DNA from: Pontibacter amylolyticus
GTDB lineage: Bacteria; Bacteroidota; Bacteroidia; Cytophagales; Hymenobacteraceae
DNA length: 64,000 nucleotides
Direction: 5' to 3'
Assembly: GCF_014638845.1 (NCBI RefSeq)
Contig: NZ_BMFP01000005.1
Location: forward strand, 1 to 64,000
In this document: positions 35,707 through 45,407 of the stretch, piece by piece
Position numbering within the stretch: the first letter of the stretch is position 1
Layout of the letters: every line of letters starts with the position of its first letter
Translations under genes and position numbers: made by a program
Notes under the pieces: generated by a model
What the model was told of the DNA's origin: nothing
What the model saw: only the letters and a program-made list of their open reading frames with translations
The model's database searches: none

Positions 35707-37215
35707 CTAGGCCAGCAGTTTCTCTATCCAGTGCAGCAGCAGGTCAGGTTTAAAAAAGAAGACCAGCAGCGGCAGGGCGAAAAAAACCAGCAGCAGCTTA
35801 TTTGACAGTGAAATAACTAAATTTTCGGCAGTTTGATTCCTTTTCAGGAAAAGGTAATATGGTATTTTGATATAGTAGAACAAAGCTGCCCCCGTCAGTA
35901 GGATACCGACCACAAGCAAGGCCAGCAGCATAGGTTGTCCGGTGGCGGTGTAAGCTTCCCACACGTTGCTAAAAACCAGCAGCTTCCCTATAAATCCGGC
36001 CAGCGGCGGCAGCCCCGTTAAAGAGAGCAGAAAGAGCAGCGCCATAACGCCGGCAAACGGAATGCGGGGCCCCATTCCCTGAAAATCCTCGAGCGTGCGC
36101 ACCTGCCAGTTTTCCTCGGCCATTTGCAGGAACAGAAACATGCCGAAGTTCATGAAGAGCAGCACCGTCATGTAAAAGAGCACGCTCACGGTATAGTCAC
36201 TGCCAAATGCCAGCAATGCCATCAACAGAAAACCGGCATGTGACACCGAAGAGAAAGCCATCAGACGCCGCGGCGTGCGCTGCCAGAGCGCCGTGAAGTT
36301 ACCAACCGCAAGCGTCGCCAGGGCGGCTATACCCAGGAAAAGCTGCACATCGGAAAAAGCACTGGCAATGGTCGGGTCGGCGAAGGCAGCCACAAAGCGC
36401 ATGATTACGATGATGCCCGCCATCTTAGGACCTGTGGAGAAGAGCGCCACGATCGGCATGGGTGCTCCCTGGTAGACATCCGGCGTCCAGAAGTGAAAAG
36501 GGGCAGCCGATATTTTGAAAAGGAAACCAGCAAACACCAGGATGGCCGCCACCGTTACCATCAGCGGACTGGCATCCAGCAGGCTGCGCCAAAACGACAC
36601 CAAGGTATAATCCAGCGAGCCGGTCAGGCCATAGAAAAAGGACATGCCGTAGAGCATCACGCCCGCCGAGAGCGTGCCATACAGCACATACTTCAGGCCC
36701 GCTTCCACAGCTCTTTTCTCTTCTTTGAGGGTAAGCGTCAGGATGTAGGAGGCAATGGACACGATCTCGATCGCCAGGAAAACCATCAGTAGGTTCACGG
36801 ATTTTGCCATCAGGTTGAGGCCCAGTACGAGCATCAGGATCAAAGCATAATACTCACCCCGTCCTTCGCCCTGTTTGCGCTTTTCTATTTTCGGGTTTTG
36901 TAGGGAGAGCAGGATGGTAAAGATGCCCGTCAGGCTAAAGAGTATACCTGCGTAGCGGGCGATACCGTCGGAGCGCAACAAGTTCAGAAACTGCACCTCA
37001 GCCAAATGCCTATCCAGCACCAGCAGCACCAGCACCGAAAACAGCCCGGTGAGCGCAACCCAGGGTAACAGGCGTTTTACTGTTTTAGACTTGAAAAGAT
37101 CGAGCGTAACCAGCAACAGGAAAAAGAGGGCCAGCAGCAGTTCGGGCAGCAGCGACCCTGCTCCAGCTAAAATGCTGTCGATGGTCTGGGTGAGTTGTGC
37201 TGCCTGTTCTTCCAC
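35707..37215 (-). CDS. nuoN: NADH-quinone oxidoreductase subunit N
   Basis: A 502-residue membrane protein with about 14 helices, the antiporter-like NuoN subunit of complex I. The Lys/His-bearing SAAPFHFWTPDVYQGAP block and the SVSHAGF block are typical. The start is GTG at 37215; no upstream ATG fits. It is third in a nuoL-nuoM-nuoN cluster and follows nuoM by 57 bases. Confidence 0.93.
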   Translation of the reverse strand: MEEQAAQLTQTIDSILAGAGSLLPELLLALFFLLLVTLDLFKSKTVKRLLPWVALTGLFSVLVLLVLDRHLAEVQFLNLLRSDGIARYAGILFSLTGIFTILLSLQNPKIEKRKQGEGRGEYYALILMLVLGLNLMAKSVNLLMVFLAIEIVSIASYILTLTLKEEKRAVEAGLKYVLYGTLSAGVMLYGMSFFYGLTGSLDYTLVSFWRSLLDASPLMVTVAAILVFAGFLFKISAAPFHFWTPDVYQGAPMPIVALFSTGPKMAGIIVIMRFVAAFADPTIASAFSDVQLFLGIAALATLAVGNFTALWQRTPRRLMAFSSVSHAGFLLMALLAFGSDYTVSVLFYMTVLLFMNFGMFLFLQMAEENWQVRTLEDFQGMGPRIPFAGVMALLFLLSLTGLPPLAGFIGKLLVFSNVWEAYTATGQPMLLALLVVGILLTGAALFYYIKIPYYLFLKRNQTAENLVISLSNKLLLVFFALPLLVFFFKPDLLLHWIEKLLA

Positions 37216-37272
37216 GTTTCGGTATAAGGTATAGTAGTGTCCCTGATGATGCTTATAGCACCAGGGCTTGTA

Positions 37273-39018
37273 TTATCTATGTAAAATCGCTTGCAGGATG
37301 TTGAGCTGTTCCTGTCCGTTGCGCAGCACCAGCTCTGTAAAACCAGTCACTGTCATGCCTGTCTTGTCGAGGAGCAGGTGCGGGAAGATGCCGAAGACAA
37401 AGGCCAGCACGGCCAGCGGCAACAGCATCAGGTACTCGCGTTTGGTCAGGTCGGTGAGCTGGGCTTTTCCGCGCAACTCCGGGAAGATCCAGTATTTGCC
37501 GAAGAACATGCGCTGCAGTGCCCACAGGTAATAGGCCGCTGAAAGCAACAGACCGATCACCGCCACGATCGCCATCCAGCGCGGCAGCATACCCGTGGCT
37601 TCCGGTGCACTGAAGCTACCGAGCAGCACCAGCAACTCGGCGATAAAACCCGAGAAGCCCGGCAGACCCAGCGAGGCAAAGAAGGCCACCACGACAAAAG
37701 CTGTATAGGCCGGCATGCGTTTGGCAAGTCCCCGAAAATTGAGGATCATACGATCGTGTGCCCGGTCATAGATCACGCCTACCACCAGGAAAAGCATGGC
37801 AGAGATGAGGCCATGGCTAAACATCATGTAAATAGCGCCGTTCACGCCTTCGTTCGTCAGCGAAGCCAGCCCCAGCAGCACAAAGCCCATGTGCGACACC
37901 GAGGAGTAGGCGATCAGCTTTTTGAGGTCGTTCATGGCCAGCGCACAGAGGGCCCCATAGATGATGGAGAGCACGCCCAGTCCGCCGACAAAGGTCGAGA
38001 AGTAGGCACCAGCATCCGGGAAAACCGGGTATACGATTCGGATGAGACCATAACCGCCCACTTTTAACAATATAGCCGCCAGCAATACAGAGATCGGCGT
38101 AGGTGCCTCCACGTGCGCATCAGGTAGCCAGGTATGCACCGGCACCGAGGGCACTTTGATCAGGAAGCCCGCCAGCACCAGCAGGAAGGCCACAAAACGA
38201 ATCGGGAGATCGAAGAGGGAAACCCCTGAGAACACATGCAACAGACTACCCGGAATAAAGTTGGCCGGCTCCATCATGGCAGGTATACTGAAAGTGCGCA
38301 CCAGGTCGGCTTCGCTGAACGCGCCTTGCTGCAGCATCTGCTGTATCTGGCGAACCATGTCCACGCTGGCAGGAACGTTATGCCCGATCAGGCCCATTTG
38401 CTGCGCCGTCGCCTCCGGATCGATCACGGAGGTATAGAGTCCGATCATCACGATCAGGATGAAGAGCGAACCGATCAAGGTATAGATGAAGAACTTAAGG
38501 GCCGCGTACTCGCGTTTGGGACCACCCCACATCCCGATCAAAAAGTACATCGGCAGCAGCATGAACTCGAAGAAGAGGTAGAAGAGGAAAAAGTCCAGGG
38601 CCAGGAAACAACCCATCACGCTCGTCATGAGCAGGAGGTAAAGCGAGAAGTAGCCCTTCACGTTTTTGGTGATGGTCCAGGACGAGATCACCCCGATCAC
38701 GCCTACTATACCTGTCAGCAGCACCATGCCGATGCTCACGCCATCCACCCCTACAAAATACTCGATCTGGAAGCGGCCCAGACTACCCAGCGAAAAACCG
38801 ATCCAGTCCACCTTCTCCACAAACTGGTAGCCTGTCTGCCCGTTTGCCACCGCAGCACCGTCGAAGCCCAGGTATAGCCACACGGCCACAACCAGTTGCA
38901 ACAGCGTGCCGCCCAGCGTGACTGCTTTTATGCCCCGCTCCAGGCGCGCCGGAAGCAGCAACACCGCAAGCGCGGCCAGCAGGGGAAGAAAAATAAGGCT
39001 GGAAAGAGTATAATTCAT
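37273..39018 (-). CDS. nuoM: NADH-quinone oxidoreductase subunit M
   Basis: A 581-residue antiporter-like complex I subunit. It shows PSVPVHTWLPDAHVEAPTPISVLLA, AYSSVSHMGFV and the conserved Glu in FFEFMLLPMYFLIG. It is longer than E. coli NuoM (about 509) through loops near 210-260. The ATG at 39018 is preferred over an in-frame codon 18 bases upstream. It lies between nuoL and nuoN. Confidence 0.94.
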   Translation of the reverse strand: MNYTLSSLIFLPLLAALAVLLLPARLERGIKAVTLGGTLLQLVVAVWLYLGFDGAAVANGQTGYQFVEKVDWIGFSLGSLGRFQIEYFVGVDGVSIGMVLLTGIVGVIGVISSWTITKNVKGYFSLYLLLMTSVMGCFLALDFFLFYLFFEFMLLPMYFLIGMWGGPKREYAALKFFIYTLIGSLFILIVMIGLYTSVIDPEATAQQMGLIGHNVPASVDMVRQIQQMLQQGAFSEADLVRTFSIPAMMEPANFIPGSLLHVFSGVSLFDLPIRFVAFLLVLAGFLIKVPSVPVHTWLPDAHVEAPTPISVLLAAILLKVGGYGLIRIVYPVFPDAGAYFSTFVGGLGVLSIIYGALCALAMNDLKKLIAYSSVSHMGFVLLGLASLTNEGVNGAIYMMFSHGLISAMLFLVVGVIYDRAHDRMILNFRGLAKRMPAYTAFVVVAFFASLGLPGFSGFIAELLVLLGSFSAPEATGMLPRWMAIVAVIGLLLSAAYYLWALQRMFFGKYWIFPELRGKAQLTDLTKREYLMLLPLAVLAFVFGIFPHLLLDKTGMTVTGFTELVLRNGQEQLNILQAILHR

Positions 39019-39025
39019 CAATATG

Positions 39026-39060
39026 TTACGACACAAGTATCACGTATCAAGACACACGAC
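39026..39060. repeat. Solo copy of the CACGTATCA repeat family
   Basis: A 35-base stretch made of ACGACACAAGTATCACG and ATCAAGACACACGAC units, matching the arms of the inverted repeats at 13215 and 15577, but here without a partner arm. It lies just upstream of the nuoM start, inside the 235-base nuoL-nuoM gap. The rest of that gap is low-complexity CATCTCCAAAT-like DNA. Confidence 0.7.
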
Positions 39061-39253
39061 TAACTGAGTCCGTGTCTGCACTGTTATATTTTTATAGCAC
39101 CGTACCTAGTTTAGGTACATCTTGAAAGAGCATTAGACAAAGACCAGAAGACTGTTAGACACAAACCATTTCAATTCCCCCTTTGCACATTCCCCCATCT
39201 CCAAATCTTTACATCTCCAAATTTTCAAATCTTTTTGGTTCGCGAAATTAACA

Positions 39254-41437
39254 TCAATTCAGCATGATGTATAGTATTATCAGAATAAATCCGAAAAGGG
39301 AGTAGGCGTAATAAGACTGCACCTTGCCATTCTGAAGTCCGCGCCCGAAACGGCCGAGCACTTTGGCCATCGCCCCAATCAGCCACACACTGCCATCCAC
39401 TACCCAACTGTCAAACCATTTCACAATCTTGGAGAACACGACCAGCCATTTGCTCGCGTAGTCCAGGGTATAGTCGATCACGCGCTTGTCGAAGCGGTAG
39501 AGCATGCGGGCCATCCGCAGTAAGGGCCGTATAAACAGCTTGTCGTATACCCCGTCCAGGTAGTAATGGTGATACGTCAGCTTTGCCAGAGCACCGCGCG
39601 GCTGTTCCTGCAGCAGCGCTTCGCTGCTTCTTCCTCTATACCTGCCGAAGGCCAAGGCTATACCTCCTATTCCCAGCAAAGCAGAGAGCAGTCCGATCAC
39701 CAGGTGCGTGCTTCCATTGGCGGCATCCTGCAACATTACAGCCTCTACCAGACTGCCGGCAAGCAAAGCGCCCTTCTGAGAAAGTTGCGTCAGGCTGATG
39801 CCCTGCATTACCCAGCTTCCGGTAAAGGACAGCGGATTAAGCGAAAAGAAGATGCCCAGCGACAACACTGCCAATAAGGCTACAGGTATAAGCATCACCC
39901 GCTCCATCTCCTGACCTGCCGAAAGTCGCAGCGCCCGCACATCAAATGGTAAACGGAACGAACCGAAGAACATGAACCACAGATGTCGCCCCATATAGTA
40001 AGCCGTGAGCAGCACGACTGTAAACCCGATTATCGGCACCATAAAGTACAGGAAGTTCCCATTGACCTGACTCATCGTCTGCGCCCAGGCCCAGCTTCCT
40101 GAAAGAATAGCATCTTTGGAAAGGAAACCTGAAAACAACGGCAAGCCCACCAGCGCGGCCGCGGCCAGCAGGTAGGTATAGAAGGTGAGCGGCATGGCCT
40201 TGCGCAGGCCACCCATGTTGCGGATATCCTGCGGGTCGATTTCAGCGGGCTGGTGCGTATGATGCAAGCCGCGGTGCATGGCGTGGATGATGATGCCGGC
40301 GTTTAGAAAAAGGGCCGCCTTGAAGAAAGCGTGCGTAGTCAGGTGGAAGAGCGAAGCATCGTGGGCGCCGGTGCCCATGCCCATTACCATATAACCCAGC
40401 TGAGAGATCGTAGAGAAGGCCAGCACCGCTTTAATGTCGTATTGCGTGAGCGCCGCCAGGGCGCCGAGTAGTGCCGTGATGGCGCCAATGATGGCGATGA
40501 CGGTGAGGGCATCTACCGTAAAGAAAGCGTAGCAGCGGGCTACCAGGTATACGCCGGCCGCCACCATGGTCGCGGCGTGTATGAGCGAGGACACGGGCGT
40601 TGGACCCTGCATGGCATCGGGTAGCCATACCTGCAGCGGAAACTGCGCCGACTTGCCCACGCAGCCCATAAACAGTCCGAGTCCAGCCAGCGTCAGAAAA
40701 AGCGGACTTAACTCGACTGACCAAAACTGCCCCTCAAAGGTATAGCCTGTCACAAAGGACCCGTTCAGCCACTCCCCTGCCCCCATTAGCGTGCGCAAGG
40801 CCTCCAGGTCGAACGTCCGGAAATAGGTATAGAAGGCAAACAGACCTAGCAGCAGCCCGATATCGCCTACGCGGTTGACCATGAACGCTTTTTTGCTGGC
40901 CGCAATGGCAGCCGGACGCTCGTACCAGAAACCGATGAGCAGGTATGACGACAAGCCCACCAGCTCCCAGAACATAAAGAGCAGCAGCAGGTTATCGACC
41001 AGCACAATGCCCAGCATGCTGAAAGTGAAGAGGCCCAGGTAGGCAAAGTAGCGGCTATACCCTTTGTCGCCGTGCATATAGCCCACCGAAAAAAGCTGCA
41101 CCAGTAGGGAGATAAACGTGACGATCACCAGCATCAGCACCGTCAGGTTGTCGAGCAGTATACCGGCTGTGAAATCGGCTATGAAGCTGGACGGCAGGCT
41201 AAACCAGACGGCCCGGCTGTGGTATACTTCTGTGTTCCAGGTTTGGGTAAAGAGGTAGATCGAGAGCGCAAAGGCAAGTGCGGTGGCACCAATCCCCAGC
41301 CAGTCGCCCTGCCGGGGCAGCTTTTTGCCCGCCAGGTATAGCAGCACAAAAGCCAGCAGCGGCAGCAGAAGCACTCCTACTGCCAGGGTGGTTTGGGGCG
41401 TGCCGGCCAATGGTTCAAGAAGTGCGGAAAGCTCCAA
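39254..41437 (-). CDS. nuoL: NADH-quinone oxidoreductase subunit L
   Basis: A 727-residue complex I subunit with about 16 helices and the long lateral C-terminal helix. It shows FQLSVWLPDAM-type motif FPLQVWLPDAMQGPTPVSSLIHAATMVAAGVYL, FSTISQLGYM, and the conserved Glu in FMFWELVGLSSYLLIGFW. The only start near the family N-terminus is TTG (41437). It is first in the L-M-N cluster; nuoA-K are not adjacent. Ten or more GGTATA words lie within it. Confidence 0.94.
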   Translation of the reverse strand: MELSALLEPLAGTPQTTLAVGVLLLPLLAFVLLYLAGKKLPRQGDWLGIGATALAFALSIYLFTQTWNTEVYHSRAVWFSLPSSFIADFTAGILLDNLTVLMLVIVTFISLLVQLFSVGYMHGDKGYSRYFAYLGLFTFSMLGIVLVDNLLLLFMFWELVGLSSYLLIGFWYERPAAIAASKKAFMVNRVGDIGLLLGLFAFYTYFRTFDLEALRTLMGAGEWLNGSFVTGYTFEGQFWSVELSPLFLTLAGLGLFMGCVGKSAQFPLQVWLPDAMQGPTPVSSLIHAATMVAAGVYLVARCYAFFTVDALTVIAIIGAITALLGALAALTQYDIKAVLAFSTISQLGYMVMGMGTGAHDASLFHLTTHAFFKAALFLNAGIIIHAMHRGLHHTHQPAEIDPQDIRNMGGLRKAMPLTFYTYLLAAAALVGLPLFSGFLSKDAILSGSWAWAQTMSQVNGNFLYFMVPIIGFTVVLLTAYYMGRHLWFMFFGSFRLPFDVRALRLSAGQEMERVMLIPVALLAVLSLGIFFSLNPLSFTGSWVMQGISLTQLSQKGALLAGSLVEAVMLQDAANGSTHLVIGLLSALLGIGGIALAFGRYRGRSSEALLQEQPRGALAKLTYHHYYLDGVYDKLFIRPLLRMARMLYRFDKRVIDYTLDYASKWLVVFSKIVKWFDSWVVDGSVWLIGAMAKVLGRFGRGLQNGKVQSYYAYSLFGFILIILYIMLN

Positions 41438-41648
41438 AATATAGGCTGTCTATGGGTTCGGTCTCAAAAAGAGGACACCCTGAGGTACCCCTCAGTTTCA
41501 GGGTGCCAATTTACATATATTGTTGCAATAATATAGCGCTTGATGGCACTGTATGGCTATGCATACTCCATATTTTTCAATTTCTGCAAACAATCATAAT
41601 TCTATTTCGTTCTGTATGGTATTGTACCATCTAAACAAAATATGAACT

Positions 41649-41942
41649 ATGGACACACAAGATCTTAAAAGAGACGCACAGGATTTGAAAAACAAAGCTG
41701 ACAGAATCAACCCTCAGCATAAGGAGGGACCAGTAGCTGCGGCGATTGAAGACTATACCTCCCGCGTACCATCAGATGTATTCCTTTGGGCTGCGCTGGG
41801 CTCTATGGCCGTATCGGCGACACTGAAGATCATGAAGAAAGATGATGAAGCGCTGTTCGTAGGACAATGGGCTCCTTCTTTCTTACTGTTGGGCAACTAC
41901 AATAAGATGATCAAGCTTATCGGCTACCAGAGCGACAAGTAA
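41649..41942 (+). CDS. Hypothetical small protein with one hydrophobic segment
   Basis: A 97-residue protein: a polar Lys/Asp-rich N-terminus (about 1-40), then a hydrophobic segment (SDVFLWAALGSMAVSATLKI) and a second weak one (FVGQWAPSFLLLGNYNKMIK). It is probably membrane-associated. It is divergent from nuoL and closed by a strong terminator. Not recognised. Confidence 0.72.
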   Translation: MDTQDLKRDAQDLKNKADRINPQHKEGPVAAAIEDYTSRVPSDVFLWAALGSMAVSATLKIMKKDDEALFVGQWAPSFLLLGNYNKMIKLIGYQSDK

Positions 41943-41971
41943 GAAGCGCCTGCTATAGTTTCGTGACGAGA

Positions 41972-42007
41972 AACAGAAAGAGGGAGCCCTGGCTCCCTCT
42001 TTCTGTT
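41972..42007 (+). terminator. Terminator of the 97-residue protein gene
   Basis: Seventeen-base-pair perfect stem (GAGGGAGCC / GGCTCCCTC core) with a two-base CT centre, flanked by A and T tracts. Confidence 0.92.
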
Positions 42008-42154
42008 ATATTTCTACGGTCACTTTACTGGGATTATAAACGACTTGTCAGTATTATTAAAATATGATTTAATGAAATTTATAAAGGATAGTTCAAAAAT
42101 AATATTTTTTTTTGCCAACTGTACAAATTGTAGGTACAAATATACCTATCTTTG

Positions 42155-42233
42155 CACCGGCTAAAAGTTGAAGGTTGCCTCTCAGGCAATCCTTTGAAAA
42201 GCAGGGCTCCTCTCAAGGGAGCCTTCGCTTTTT
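42155..42233 (+). ncRNA. Candidate small RNA with two CUCUCA-loop hairpins
   Basis: A -7-like TATCTTTG at 42147-42154 precedes a noncoding stretch with two hairpins. The first is GGTTGCC / GGCAATCC (42173-42192, one bulge). The second, GGCTCC / GGAGCC (42205-42223), is followed by TTCGCTTTTT like a terminator. Both loops show CTC(T)CA. No ORF fits. It lies in the otherwise empty 371-base gap 41943-42313, whose left part is AT-rich. Confidence 0.45.
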
Positions 42234-42313
42234 ATACGCCATACCTCACCCGGAAACGTGCCTGACAGCATGTCCCTGATGTGATAATCCGCTAAAAAGC
42301 TATAAGAAAATCG

Positions 42314-42655
42314 CTAGACCGGCTCTCCGGATGGTGCAGCGTTCAAGCTTTCCCTGGACTGCAAAGATGCACAGTATCTTTTCCGAAGATCTTGTACGCC
42401 ATTCCAATCGATCACATCTTCTTCACTGCTGAGTTGCGCCAGGTTTTCTTTCACAGCGACATCCGAAATAAACATTCGGTCCTGGTAAAGGCCATTGGCA
42501 TAGAAACGACAATAGGTACGTATTTCGTCCGCTTCTGTCAGTACAATCAAATCGCAAGACTGAAGCTTGCTGGTAAATAGAGAAAATTCATCCATAAGTG
42601 GCAATAGGTAATCTGAAAGCAAGGGGCAGCGAGTTTGGACGATATGCCTGCTCAT
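42314..42655 (-). CDS. Hypothetical small protein
   Basis: A 113-residue soluble protein with no recognisable family. ILV-rich middle (LQSCDLIVLTEADEIRTYCRFY) suggests a small alpha/beta fold; three Cys are scattered. A later ATG (42595, MDEFSLF) is an alternative start. It is isolated, with large gaps on both sides, and could be a decayed gene. Confidence 0.5.
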   Translation of the reverse strand: MSRHIVQTRCPLLSDYLLPLMDEFSLFTSKLQSCDLIVLTEADEIRTYCRFYANGLYQDRMFISDVAVKENLAQLSSEEDVIDWNGVQDLRKRYCASLQSRESLNAAPSGEPV

Positions 42656-43023
42656 AAAACAGCCCGGTATGCTTATTAACTTTGTGCATACGACAGTGTT
42701 TTAGAAAGGTTGTAAATCAATCCTCCATTTCGAAATTATTTTGAAGAACCTGTCCTAATACTCTCTAAAACGCTCCTGTTCATCAGCCAGTCTACAATTT
42801 TCATATTAGTACTTCTTCAAAAGAACATTTTCCACATCGATAAATCACCGCTGCTGCTGTCAATTGCCTGCACATCTTGCAATCCTACTGATCTTCAACT
42901 TGTTGAACAAAATTGTACTGCTACCGACCGTATCTAAATAAAACACCCAGGGCCACTACATAGCAGTGGCCCTGGGTGTTACTTTATAATCTGATAGGCC
43001 AGTTGAGCTTACCAGGCGGAATG
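42656..43023. other. Gap with the M3 peptidase terminator
   Basis: A 368-base AT-rich gap. Its only clear feature is the strong hairpin at 42942-42980, the terminator of the M3 peptidase gene. The rest holds no ORF or repeat that I can support. Confidence 0.5.
42942..42980 (-). terminator. Terminator of the M3 peptidase gene
   Basis: Perfect 16-base-pair stem (AACACCCAGGGCCACT and its complement) with a 7-base loop; the minus-strand side ends in T-rich sequence. Confidence 0.9.
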
Positions 43024-45219
43024 TTACTTTTTGCCTTGTCCGTTAGGCACAGGGAAGCCGCGGTCGCGCATCAATGCGTCGATTTTGGCATCGCGGCCAC
43101 GGAACATGCGGTAGGCTTCCGCCGGATCCATGGAGTTGCGTGGCGCAAACAGGTACTTCACCAGCTTGGCGGCAACGTCCTTGTCATAGAATCCACCTGG
43201 CGCTTCCGTGAAGGCCTCGGAGGCATCCGACGTCAGCACGTCGGCCCACATGTAACCATAGTAAGCAGTGGCATAACCCTCGCCGGAGAACACGTGTCCG
43301 AAGTGTGGTGAGCGGTGACGCATCACGATCTCTTTCGGCATACCTAGTTTAGCAAGGGTTTCTTTCTCAAACTTGTCCGGGTCCATGTTGTTCGGATCGG
43401 CCAGGTGGAAGTGCATGTCCATCAGGGCCGAGGCCAGGAACTCGGTCGTCTCGAAGCCCTGGTTGAACGTAGCGGCCTTCTCGATCTTGGCTACCAGCTC
43501 TTTCGGCATTGGCTCGCCGGTCTTGTAGTGCTTCAGGAACTGGTTGATCACTTTGTCGGTAGACAACCAGCGCTCCAGCAGCTGCGACTGGAACTCGGTG
43601 TAGTCGCGCACGCCGCTGTTGAGCGTCGGGTACTTCACGTTAGAGGCCAGGAAGTGCAGCGCGTGGCCGAACTCGTGGAAGAAGGTGGTCGCATCGTCCC
43701 ACGACACCAGCACAGGCTCGCCCGGCGCTGGCTTCACGAAGTTAGAGTTGTTAGACGACAGCACGTTCTTCTTGCCATCGAAGGTAGTGTGGGCACGGTA
43801 GGTAGTCGCCCAGGCACCGGAGCGCTTGCCCTGACGCGCGAATGGGTCGAGGTACCAAAGGCCAATGTGCTCGCCAGTGGTCTTGTCCGTCACTTCCCAT
43901 ACCTTCACGTCCTCGTGGAATACGGGTACGGTTCCTTCCGGTACTGGTTTGAAGTTGAAGTTGAACAATTCACCTGCCGTGAAGAACATGGCCTGGGTCA
44001 GGTTGCCCAGTTCGAGGTAGTTCTTCACTTCGTCAGAGTCGAGGTCGTACTTGTCTTTGCGCACCTTCTCGGCGTAGTAGCGGTAGTCCCAGGGCTCAAT
44101 GGTGATTTTGGTTTTGCTGGTGGCGTTCGCCAGTTTCTGCATGTCGGCCACCTCTTCGCGGGCGCGGGCGGTAGCGGCAGGCCATACGGCCATCATCAGC
44201 TCCATCGCCGCCTCTGGCGTTTTGGCCATGCGGTCCTGCAGGCGCCACTCGGCATAGTTGTCGTAACCCATCAGTCCTACACGCTCTTTGCGCAGCTTCA
44301 GGATGTTGACGATGTTCTGCTTGTTGTCGTTCGCGTCGTTGTTGTCGCCACGTGAGTAATAGTTCTTCCATACCTGCTCGCGCAAGCCGCGCTCGTCCGA
44401 GTAAGTCAGGAACTGGTCCATAGAAGAACGGGTGTTGGTGACGGCATACTGGCCCGGCTTGCCACGGTCAGCGGCAGCTTTGGCGGCGGCTTTCACAAAC
44501 GACTCCGGCAAACCGCTCAGCTGGTCTTTGGTGAAGTATACCACATATTTCTCCTCGTCAGCCAGGATGTTGTTGCCAAAAGCGGTGTACAGCGAAGAAA
44601 GCTCCTTGTTGATGGCAGCGTAGCGCTGTTTCTTTTCCGGGCTCAAATCAGCACCTTCCATGGCGAAATTCTTGTAGATGAGCTCCACCACACGCTGCTG
44701 GTCAGCTGGCAGCGGGTTCTTCTGCGAGTTTTCGTACACGGTTTTGATGCGCTGGAACAGCTTCTCGTTCTGAGAGATCTTCGAGCTGAACTCAGAGATC
44801 TTCGGGGCCAGTTCCTTTTGGATCTCGCGGAACTCCGGCGTAGACATGTTGCTACCCCAGATGCCGTAGTAGGTGAACACGCGGTTCAGCTCTTCACCCG
44901 CTCTTTCCATCTCCTCGATCGTGTTCTCGAAGGTGGCAGGCTGCGTGTTGTTAGCGATCGCCTCGATCTCAGCCAGGTTCAGGGCCATGGCCTTCTCCAT
45001 CGCTGGCTTCAGGTCGGCCAGGTTCATCTTGTCGAAGGCGGGAACGCCCTGGTAAGGGCCGCTCCACTCCTGCAGAAGCACGTTGGTTTCCGCCTGCTTC
45101 TGCTCGGTGGCCGCCTGGGTGTCCTGTGTCTGTGGCGTTTGCACCGAAGTACAGCTTGCCAGCGCGAGCAGGGCCACAATGCCGGATACCTTACCGGCCG
45201 ATATGATCTGTTCTTTCAT
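43024..45219 (-). CDS. dcp: M3 family metallopeptidase (Dcp-like), lipoprotein
   Basis: A 731-residue zinc peptidase of the M3 family, probably a peptidyl-dipeptidase. The zinc motif HEFGHALH begins at residue 515, with the third-ligand Glu in the following helix. The N-terminus has a lipobox LASC (Cys23), so the enzyme sits in the envelope and likely trims oligopeptides there. Length fits Dcp. It has only one copy of the GGTATA word in 2.2 kb, so the word is unevenly spread even in core genes. Confidence 0.93.
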   Translation of the reverse strand: MKEQIISAGKVSGIVALLALASCTSVQTPQTQDTQAATEQKQAETNVLLQEWSGPYQGVPAFDKMNLADLKPAMEKAMALNLAEIEAIANNTQPATFENTIEEMERAGEELNRVFTYYGIWGSNMSTPEFREIQKELAPKISEFSSKISQNEKLFQRIKTVYENSQKNPLPADQQRVVELIYKNFAMEGADLSPEKKQRYAAINKELSSLYTAFGNNILADEEKYVVYFTKDQLSGLPESFVKAAAKAAADRGKPGQYAVTNTRSSMDQFLTYSDERGLREQVWKNYYSRGDNNDANDNKQNIVNILKLRKERVGLMGYDNYAEWRLQDRMAKTPEAAMELMMAVWPAATARAREEVADMQKLANATSKTKITIEPWDYRYYAEKVRKDKYDLDSDEVKNYLELGNLTQAMFFTAGELFNFNFKPVPEGTVPVFHEDVKVWEVTDKTTGEHIGLWYLDPFARQGKRSGAWATTYRAHTTFDGKKNVLSSNNSNFVKPAPGEPVLVSWDDATTFFHEFGHALHFLASNVKYPTLNSGVRDYTEFQSQLLERWLSTDKVINQFLKHYKTGEPMPKELVAKIEKAATFNQGFETTEFLASALMDMHFHLADPNNMDPDKFEKETLAKLGMPKEIVMRHRSPHFGHVFSGEGYATAYYGYMWADVLTSDASEAFTEAPGGFYDKDVAAKLVKYLFAPRNSMDPAEAYRMFRGRDAKIDALMRDRGFPVPNGQGKK

Positions 45220-45407
45220 AGAATGTTAAAGTGAATGATAAATTTCAGCACAAGTTACAAAAAATAGGCCAAACGCCCCAATAAGCAATTTTAAGGTGGC
45301 CTGCTATACCTGAAACGCCCTTTGCAAACGTTTAGAAAGTATACTTCCTGCCGGGCGGCAAAATCATGAGCCCGCTCGTATAGAAAGAACAGCATACCCC
45401 TTTTATC

